From: an uncultured Anaerotruncus sp.
GTDB lineage: Bacteria; Bacillota; Clostridia; Oscillospirales; Ruminococcaceae
Assembly (NCBI RefSeq): GCF_902490045.1
Contig: NZ_CABUCJ010000143.1
Coordinates: forward strand, 1-5,534
Length of the DNA: 5,534 nt
Direction of reading: 5' to 3'
Positions 1-5,534 of the stretch are shown here, one piece after another; position 1 is the first letter of the stretch, and the number at the start of each line of letters is the position of its first letter. A model generated the notes under the pieces. It saw only the letters and a program-made list of their open reading frames with translations, made no database searches and was not told the DNA's origin. A program made the translations under genes and the position numbers.

Positions 1-1073
1 GATGGCCGTGGGGCCATCCGCGCCGCCGAGAGGAAGGGCAGCGTGATGCCGATGACGGGCAGCACCATGAGGCACATGCCGACATTGACGAACACCTGTG
101 CGGAGATGAGGGTGAAGACGCCGACACAGATGAGCCTCCCGAGGGAATCCTCCGCGCGGCGGGCGTTGTGGAGCATCTTGCAGCAGAGCGCCCCGAAGAG
201 GGCGATGACGGCGAGGCAGCCGACATAGCCGAAGGATTCGCCGATGAAGGCGAGGATGAAATCGTTGTGCACCTCGGGCACATACTGGTGTCCGGCGCTG
301 AAGAGCCCCTTGCCCCAGATCTGCCCCGACCCGATCGCGAGCTTGGCGTTATACTGCTGGTAGAGCCCGCCGAGCAGGTCTGCGTTGGGGTCGAAGAGCG
401 CGAGGATGCGCTGTTTCTGGTCGGGGTTGATGACATAGGTCCAGGCGAGCGGCGCGGCGGCCACCGCCGCCACCGCCGCGGCGGCGACATATTTCCAGCT
501 GATGCCCGCCGCAAAGAGCATTCCCACAAAGACGAGCGCGATGACCAGCGCGGTGCCGTCGTCCCCCTGGAAGTGGACGAGCAGGACGGGGATGGCCCCA
601 TGCGCGCAGATCGCCAGCAGGTTGACCGGGCGGTTGACCTGGTCGTGGAGCTTGTAGATGTGGTAAGCGAGCGTGAGGATGAAGGAAATTTTGAGCAGCT
701 CGGTCGGCTGGAGGGTGAGCGGCCCGAGGCGCAGCCAGGACTTATCCTCAGGGCGCGCGGGGGTGCCCTCGCCGATCAGGAAGGTGAGCAGCACAAGTCC
801 GTACATGAGCGGGATATGCAGCTTCCAGAGGCGGCCGAGCGTATGGTAATCGAACTGGGAGATGACGACCGCCGCAGCCGCGCCGATGGCGGCGGCGCCG
901 GCCTGCACGGCGATCTGGCGCAGGCCCACGTCGGCGGCGTTGACGGCGTTGCCCGAATAGTGGATGCCGCAGAGCAGAAGCACGCTGAACGCGCTGAGCG
1001 ACAGGCACATTGCCCAGAGCCATTTATCGGTTTGGAGGAGGTAGGAGGTCACAGCGCGAAAAATCCGTTTCAT
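1..1073 (-). CDS. rodA: RodA/FtsW-family (SEDS) peptidoglycan glycosyltransferase, C-terminus cut by window edge
   Basis: SEDS proteins are multi-pass membrane enzymes that polymerise lipid II into glycan strands, normally paired with a class B PBP. About 357 residues are visible from the ATG at 1073, whose protein begins MKRIFRAVTS. Family signatures seen in order are WLRLGPLTLQPTELLK (about residues 113-128), the stretch from FDPNAD to YQQYNAKLAIGSGQIWGKGL (about 227-257), VHNDFILAFIGE (about 268-279, holding the extracellular Asp that family members need for catalysis) and NVGMCLMVLPVIGITLPFLS (about 330-349). Many hydrophobic segments and an Ala-rich helix near 195-208 are present. GGAAAGG lies 4 nt before the ATG. 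The frame stays open upstream of this ATG for at least 26 codons, but no better start with a spaced SD is evident. Immediately after LPFLSA the usual Gly-Gly is replaced by Ala-Arg, right at the window edge (see findings). RodA is preferred over FtsW/SpoVE on general resemblance only; family assignment is firm, paralogue assignment is not. Confidence 0.88.
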   Translation of the reverse strand, partial: MKRIFRAVTSYLLQTDKWLWAMCLSLSAFSVLLLCGIHYSGNAVNAADVGLRQIAVQAGAAAIGAAAAVVISQFDYHTLGRLWKLHIPLMYGLVLLTFLIGEGTPARPEDKSWLRLGPLTLQPTELLKISFILTLAYHIYKLHDQVNRPVNLLAICAHGAIPVLLVHFQGDDGTALVIALVFVGMLFAAGISWKYVAAAAVAAVAAAPLAWTYVINPDQKQRILALFDPNADLLGGLYQQYNAKLAIGSGQIWGKGLFSAGHQYVPEVHNDFILAFIGESFGYVGCLAVIALFGALCCKMLHNARRAEDSLGRLICVGVFTLISAQVFVNVGMCLMVLPVIGITLPFLSAARMAPRP

Positions 1074-1084
1074 AAGACCTTTCC

Positions 1085-1127
1085 AGCCCTCTTGAAAGAG
1101 GGCTTCGGCGGAGAACTTTTGATGTTT
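1085..1127 (-). repeat. Partial copy C of the structured repeat, in the rodA leader
   Basis: Read on the minus strand, this stretch begins AAACATCAAAAGTT, which matches the outer end of repeat A (1218-1231) exactly over 14 bases in inverted orientation. It ends in a stem-loop (AGCCCTC/GAGGGCT around TTGAAA on the plus strand, 1085-1104) that resembles the first hairpin of repeats A and B, which also has a TTTCAA-type core. It looks like a one-hairpin remnant or module of the larger repeat. The hairpin sits directly upstream of the rodA ribosome binding site (GGAAAGG, 1077-1083), so it would lie in the rodA 5' UTR. Confidence 0.6.
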
Positions 1128-1151
1128 GGGCGCGCGCGGGCGCGCGGGCGC
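1128..1151. repeat. GC-only low-complexity tract in rodA leader
   Basis: A 24-bp run made solely of G and C, with many alternating CG steps (gggcgcgcgcgggcgcgcgg and on). It lies between the rodA −10 box and the hairpin before the rodA start. It is visible as low-complexity sequence; any role such as Z-DNA or a transcription pause is speculation. Confidence 0.6.
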
Positions 1152-1164
1152 AATACTCCTTCTT

Positions 1165-1193
1165 ATTATAGTAAAAAGCGGGCCGACATGCAA
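1165..1193 (-). promoter_or_regulatory. Promoter for rodA
   Basis: On the minus strand there is a −35 TTGCAT (1193-1188), a 17-bp spacer and a perfect −10 TATAAT (1170-1165). The predicted start near 1158 leaves a leader of roughly 85 nt before the rodA ATG, containing the GC-only tract and the copy C hairpin. Confidence 0.75.
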
Positions 1194-1203
1194 GGGCGGC
1201 GAA

Positions 1204-1217
1204 TAAAGCCGGCTTTA
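1204..1217. promoter_or_regulatory. 14-bp perfect palindrome upstream of rodA promoter
   Basis: TAAAGCCGGCTTTA is a perfect palindrome about 11 bp upstream of the rodA −35 box and 4 bp outside repeat A. It could be a regulator site or the tip of a repeat boundary. Only the symmetry is directly supported. Confidence 0.35.
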
Positions 1218-1221
1218 AAAC

Positions 1222-1393
1222 ATCAAAAGTTTCGCCCGCCCTCGGCGTGCGCCCCAGAAACAAACCAAAAGTTTCGCCCGCCTTTTCAAAGGCGGCGGGG
1301 TCAAGGGGCGGAGCCCCTTGCCGCGCTTCGCAAAGCGCGGAAGCTCTATCCTGAGAAGCGATTTTTTGGTTCTTTTTTCAAGAAAAAAAGAAC
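1222..1393 (+). repeat. Structured intergenic repeat, copy A
   Basis: A 172-bp element that aligns along its whole length with the reverse complement of 1995-2173; the last 47 bp (1347-1393) are identical to copy B. It has four stem-loops in order: CCGCCTTT/AAAGGCGG (1278-1295), CAAGGGGC/GCCCCTTG (1302-1320, loop GGA), CCGCGCTT/AAGCGCGG (1321-1340, loop CGCA) and GTTCTTTTTT/AAAAAAGAAC (1369-1393). A 17-bp direct repeat, CAAAAGTTTCGCCCGCC, occurs at 1224-1240 and 1266-1282. Differences from copy B inside the stems are compensatory. No protein is encoded. It may be a REP/MITE-like element or a small structured RNA; the family was not recognised. Confidence 0.85.
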
Positions 1394-1436
1394 AGGGCCT
1401 GTTGCAATGCATCGTTCTGCATTTTGCAACGGGCCC
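1383..1436 (-). terminator. Intrinsic terminator downstream of the RHH gene
   Basis: A long imperfect hairpin occupies 1395-1436: GGGCC, a G-U pair, GTTGCAA and TGCA on one arm pair with the other arm across a 6-nt loop and a 2-nt bulge. On the minus strand it is followed by TGTTCTTTTTTTC, whose T tract belongs to the end of repeat A. It lies 24 bp past the stop codon of the minus-strand RHH gene, as expected for its terminator. Confidence 0.65.
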
Positions 1437-1460
1437 CTTCACTTCTTTAGGATAAGATAT

Positions 1461-1670
1461 TTAGCTTGGGGATTTTCGGTTCGGTTTGACATTCAAAGCG
1501 GGTTTGATGTTTTCGGAGATCGTACCGTGCTCCTCTTCAAACAGCTTTATGTTTTCTCTAATCAGGACAAGGATATGACTATTTACCGAACGGCCCTCAT
1601 ATTCCGCAACACACCCGATCTTTTTCAACATTTCTTCTTCAATGCGAATCGATACGCTCTTGACGGCCAA
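1461..1670 (-). CDS. Arc/CopG-like ribbon-helix-helix DNA-binding protein
   Basis: A 69-residue protein with the layout of an Arc-type ribbon-helix-helix domain: a short N-terminal strand (VKSVSIRI, residues 3-10), helix A (EEEMLKKIGCVAEYEG, 11-26) and helix B (SVNSHILVLIRENIKLFEEEHG, 28-49), followed by a polar, Lys-rich tail. Such proteins dimerise, insert the paired strands into the DNA major groove and usually repress nearby promoters. The start is TTG at 1670: GAGGTG (1682-1677) sits 6 nt before it. The ATG at 1674 is out of frame, only 2 nt from that SD, and stops after 11 codons. The gene is AT-richer than rodA and ppdK. It is divergent from the cysteine-rich gene across a 111-bp gap with a palindrome, suggesting it controls itself and its neighbour. 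It could alternatively be the antitoxin half of a toxin-antitoxin pair, but no recognisable toxin is adjacent. Confidence 0.8.
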   Translation of the reverse strand: MAVKSVSIRIEEEMLKKIGCVAEYEGRSVNSHILVLIRENIKLFEEEHGTISENIKPALNVKPNRKSPS

Positions 1671-1676
1671 TCATTT

Positions 1677-1682
1677 CACCTC
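1677..1682 (-). promoter_or_regulatory. Ribosome binding site fixing a TTG start
   Basis: GAGGTG on the minus strand, 6 nt before the TTG start of the RHH gene. The spacing favours TTG over the closer out-of-frame ATG. Confidence 0.7.
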
Positions 1683-1706
1683 ATGACGGATATATTATGT
1701 GTTTAT

Positions 1707-1735
1707 TTTATATTCGTCGTGTGGTAATATGTTTA
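1707..1735 (-). promoter_or_regulatory. Candidate promoter for the RHH gene
   Basis: On the minus strand, TAAACA (1735-1730, 4 of 6 to the −35 consensus), a 17-bp spacer and TATAAA (1712-1707). The predicted start near 1700 gives a leader of about 30 nt. Its −35 overlaps the −10 of the opposing plus-strand promoter. The region is AT-rich, so chance matches are possible. Confidence 0.4.
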
Positions 1736-1739
1736 TAAT
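1734..1739 (+). promoter_or_regulatory. −10 box of candidate promoter for the cysteine-rich gene
   Basis: A perfect TATAAT lies 42 bp before the ATG at 1782. No good −35 is seen 16-18 bp upstream, so the promoter may be weak or dependent on an activator. It abuts the 19-bp palindrome, which would cover the transcription start. Confidence 0.45.
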
Positions 1740-1757
1740 AGATATACAGTATATCTA
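1739..1757. promoter_or_regulatory. Palindromic operator, probable RHH-protein site
   Basis: TAGATATACAGTATATCTA is a perfect inverted repeat with 9-bp arms and one central base, immediately downstream of TATAAT and over the expected start point of the plus-strand gene. RHH repressors bind symmetric sites as dimers of dimers, and the only regulator gene in the segment is divergent from here. Assignment to that protein is inference. Confidence 0.6.
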
Positions 1758-1781
1758 AATAATTTGGAATGGAGTTTTGCT

Positions 1782-1988
1782 ATGAAAAATGTGGGCAACG
1801 AACATACCTGTCAGAGTTGTGGATATTACTGGCAGCACTATGTTTGGTGGGGACAGTATAAACCCATCAATTACGGTCACTGCGTACACCCGCCGCGCAA
1901 CAGGCGTTGTCAACCGGATATGAAGGCGTGCCCCAAATGGATTCCGCAGGACGAGCGATACCTTACGACCCACTTGCCACCCGAGTAA
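1782..1988 (+). CDS. Small cysteine-rich protein, possible zinc-ribbon-like, function unknown
   Basis: A 68-residue protein starting at the ATG at 1782, with GGAG (1771-1774) 7 nt upstream; an in-frame TTG at 1764 has no SD. It has five cysteines: a CQSC knuckle at residues 10-13, then C34, C43 and C50, together with several histidines (H8, H19, H33, H36). GHCVHPPRNRRCQPDMKACP (32-51) follows an aromatic-rich stretch (YYWQHYVWWGQY, 15-26). CxxC plus later Cys/His suggests a metal-binding (zinc-ribbon-like) fold, and small proteins of this style occur in Clostridia without an assigned role; this is from memory, not a search. There is no signal peptide or membrane segment. It is divergent from the RHH gene, convergent with ppdK, and its stop is 6 bp from repeat B. 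Confidence 0.7.
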   Translation: MKNVGNEHTCQSCGYYWQHYVWWGQYKPINYGHCVHPPRNRRCQPDMKACPKWIPQDERYLTTHLPPE

Positions 1989-1994
1989 CGCCCC

Positions 1995-2173
1995 GTTCTT
2001 TTTTTCTTGAAAAAAGAACCAAAAAATCGCTTCTCAGGATAAAGCGTCTTGCGCCCTGCGGGGCGCGCGTCGGGGCTCCGCCCCGACACCCCGCCGCCTT
2101 TTGAAAAAGGCGGGCGAAAACTTTGGGTTTTCTGTTTCTGGGGCGCAAGCTGAGGGCGGGCGAAACTTTTGAT
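1995..2173 (-). repeat. Structured intergenic repeat, copy B (inverted relative to copy A)
   Basis: A 179-bp element, the inverted partner of 1222-1393; 1995-2041 is a perfect 47-bp reverse complement of 1347-1393. Plus-strand hairpins are GTTCTTTTTT/AAAAAAGAAC (1995-2019), GCGCCC/GGGCGC (2051-2066), GTCGGGGC/GCCCCGAC (2069-2087) and CCGCCTTTT/AAAAGGCGG (2094-2113). The second copy of the internal 17-bp direct repeat seen in A is diverged here. The element separates the cysteine-rich gene from the ppdK terminator. Confidence 0.85.
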
Positions 2174-2178
2174 ATCGC

Positions 2179-2214
2179 AAAAAAAAGGCCCCCCGCGTCG
2201 CGGGGGGCCTTTTT
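2179..2214. terminator. Bidirectional intrinsic terminator between the cysteine-rich gene and ppdK
   Basis: GGCCCCCCG (2187-2195) pairs perfectly with CGGGGGGCC (2201-2209) around a 5-nt loop. It is flanked by eight A residues on the left (2179-2186) and five T residues on the right (2210-2214), so it ends in a T tract on either strand. It lies 8 bp past the ppdK stop and would also catch plus-strand transcripts leaving repeat B. Confidence 0.93.
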
Positions 2215-2222
2215 ATGCCGTT

Positions 2223-4850
<2,628 letters not shown>

Positions 4851-4857
4851 TTTTTTT

Positions 4858-4863
4858 ACCTCC
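4858..4863 (-). promoter_or_regulatory. Ribosome binding site of ppdK
   Basis: GGAGGT on the minus strand, 7 nt before GTG at 4850. It overlaps the ATG at 4865-4863, which argues against that ATG as the start. Confidence 0.8.
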
Positions 4864-4884
4864 ATTTTGTTTGTTGACCACCGG

Positions 4885-4913
4885 AAAAACGGCGCCCGCT
4901 GCGGCAAGCGCCG
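4885..4913 (-). terminator. Terminator-like hairpin in the ppdK leader (possible attenuator)
   Basis: On the minus strand CGGCGC (4913-4908) pairs with GCGCCG (4895-4890), with further CCGC/GCGG pairing inside, directly followed by five T residues (4889-4885). It sits between the ppdK promoter and its SD. Upstream leader bases could pair alternatively with its arms (see findings). The T tract is short, so it may simply be a structured leader. Confidence 0.45.
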
Positions 4914-4994
4914 AAACAGAGCGGTCCGCGCGGATGAGACGCACGCGGTTGGGGCGCCCGCGGCCACAGCGGGAAGCCTGTCTGCATGCATTTC

Positions 4995-5023
4995 ATTATA
5001 TCAAAGAATGTGTGTTTTTTCCA
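4995..5023 (-). promoter_or_regulatory. Promoter for ppdK
   Basis: On the minus strand: TGGAAA (5023-5018, 4 of 6 to −35), a 17-bp spacer, and TATAAT (5000-4995) preceded by TGA, giving an extended −10. The predicted start near 4988 leaves a GC-rich leader of about 138 nt. Confidence 0.75.
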
Positions 5024-5088
5024 GCCCCTTTATACCGTTTTACACAAAAATTATTTCCAATATTCCGACAAAATCCCCGCACAATCTC

Positions 5089-5117
5089 TTGCAAACTGCT
5101 CAAAAACTTGCGATAAT
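5089..5117 (+). promoter_or_regulatory. Promoter for glmU
   Basis: TTGCAA (5089-5094), a 17-bp spacer, and GATAAT (5112-5117) preceded by TGC, an extended −10. AT-rich DNA lies upstream (about 5031-5070). The predicted start is near 5124, giving a leader of about 95 nt. It is divergent from the ppdK promoter, with the two −35 boxes about 65 bp apart. Confidence 0.7.
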
Positions 5118-5129
5118 AAATACATGGGA

Positions 5130-5146
5130 GGGCGGCTGAGCCGCCC
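5130..5146 (+). other. Stem-loop at the 5' end of the glmU leader
   Basis: GGGCGGC/GCCGCCC with loop TGA, a perfect 7-bp stem that would fold just after the predicted transcription start. No T tract follows, so it is not a terminator; a 5' stabilising hairpin is possible. Confidence 0.5.
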
Positions 5147-5180
5147 GCGGCCCTGCAAAATACCGATGCGCGGGGATTCC

Positions 5181-5198
5181 CCGGCCGCAGGCGGCCGG
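5181..5198 (+). other. Stem-loop before the glmU ribosome binding site
   Basis: CCGGCCGC/GCGGCCGG, a perfect 8-bp inverted repeat ending 9 bp before the SD GGAAAGG (5208-5214). Strong enough to influence translation initiation, but there is no sign of a specific ligand-binding domain. Confidence 0.5.
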
Positions 5199-5218
5199 GA
5201 CCGGCGCGGAAAGGCGGG

Positions 5219-5534
5219 ATGGCTTTGGCCGCACAAGACAGGCGCACCTTTGCAATCATCCTTGCGGCGGGAGACGGAAAACGCATGAAGTCCGACCGGC
5301 CCAAGGTGGTCTGCGAGGTGCTTTTTCAGCCGATGATCCGCTGGGTGGAAAACGCGGTGCGCGCCGCCGGCATCGACGACGTCACGATCGTGACGGGCGA
5401 GGGCGCAGAGCTCGTCGAGGCGGCGGTTTCCCCCGGCTGCAAATTTGTCCGCCAGCGCGAACGGCGCGGCACCGGGCACGCGGTCATGACGGCCGCGGAC
5501 GCGCTGGAGGCGGGCGGCGACGCGCTCGTGCTCT
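5219..5534 (+). CDS. glmU: GlmU, N-terminal uridyltransferase part (runs off right edge)
   Basis: GlmU makes UDP-GlcNAc from GlcN-1-P, acetyl-CoA and UTP, the first committed precursor of peptidoglycan. The 105 visible residues belong to the N-terminal pyrophosphorylase (Rossmann-like) domain. The nucleotide-binding signature LAAGDGKRMKSDRPKV spans residues 15-30, with K29 matching the conserved Lys (K25 in the E. coli protein). Q79 and GTGHAV (84-89) match the Q76/G81-T82 region that contacts uracil. The canonical QLGTGHA is RRGTGHA here, a conservative departure. The start is ATG at 5219 with GGAAAGG 4 nt upstream, the same SD and spacing as rodA. The acetyltransferase left-handed beta-helix half is outside the window, so a single-domain nucleotidyltransferase cannot be strictly excluded. 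Confidence 0.85.
   Translation, partial: MALAAQDRRTFAIILAAGDGKRMKSDRPKVVCEVLFQPMIRWVENAVRAAGIDDVTIVTGEGAELVEAAVSPGCKFVRQRERRGTGHAVMTAADALEAGGDALVL

Noticed and set aside
1024..1263. Short minus-strand frames over the rodA leader and repeat A (also 1215-1442)
   Set aside because: They consist of repeat and leader sequence, lack an SD at the right spacing and encode Arg/Pro-rich strings typical of GC-rich non-coding DNA.
1224..1282. CRISPR-like or attachment-site reading of the 17-bp direct repeats inside repeat A
   Set aside because: Only two units 42 bp apart, the second diverged in copy B, with no spacer regularity and no integrase or cas gene nearby; best explained as internal structure of the repeat.
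168..1727. A 519-codon open frame on the plus strand
   Set aside because: It crosses rodA antisense, repeat A and the RHH gene antisense. The product is low-complexity with no domain, and rodA conservation is clear on the opposite strand.
1461..1988. Classical toxin-antitoxin operon
   Set aside because: The RHH protein could be an antitoxin, but the partner is divergent rather than co-transcribed and resembles no known toxin (RelE/ParE, MazF, PIN).
4866..4991. N-terminal extension of PPDK from an ATG at 4991
   Set aside because: The extra 42 codons are leader DNA lying at or just after the −10 box and containing the terminator-like hairpin; no family member has such an extension and no SD precedes it.
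5051..5479. Minus-strand and alternative plus-strand frames in the ppdK-glmU interval and over glmU
   Set aside because: They overlap strong promoters and the clear GlmU reading frame, and show no recognisable protein features.

Overview
The window looks like chromosomal DNA from a GC-rich anaerobic Firmicute, most likely a gut Oscillospiraceae/Ruminococcaceae-type Clostridium relative. That placement is inferred from three things: a pyruvate phosphate dikinase almost colinear with the Clostridium symbiosus enzyme, Gram-positive-style ribosome binding sites and TATAAT promoters, and an Arc-like small repressor of the type common in gut Clostridia. No database search was possible.

Layout from left to right. 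Positions 1-1073 (minus) hold most of a SEDS-family peptidoglycan polymerase (RodA/FtsW type) that runs off the left edge. Its promoter and leader occupy about 1074-1193. Positions 1222-2173 form a segment bounded by two ~175-bp structured repeats in inverted orientation (A, 1222-1393; B, 1995-2173). Between them, in AT-richer DNA than the surroundings, lie two small divergent genes: a ribbon-helix-helix repressor (1461-1670, minus) and a 68-residue cysteine-rich protein (1782-1988, plus). They share a control region with overlapping candidate promoters and a perfect 19-bp palindrome. A bidirectional terminator (2179-2214) separates this segment from ppdK (2223-4850, minus), a complete 875-residue pyruvate, phosphate dikinase. 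ppdK is transcribed from a good promoter at 4995-5023 through a GC-rich leader containing a terminator-like hairpin. Divergent from it, the first 105 codons of glmU (5219 onward, plus) run off the right edge behind their own promoter.

Functionally, the outer genes are housekeeping: cell-wall polymerisation (RodA), the UDP-GlcNAc precursor supply (GlmU) and PPi-linked glycolytic/gluconeogenic flux (PPDK). The middle segment is the accessory part. The most interesting observation is that copies A and B differ mainly by compensatory changes in at least three stem-loops (five base-pair swaps plus one paired insertion), so the folded form of the repeat appears to be what is conserved. No CRISPR array, tRNA, rRNA or transposase gene was seen.
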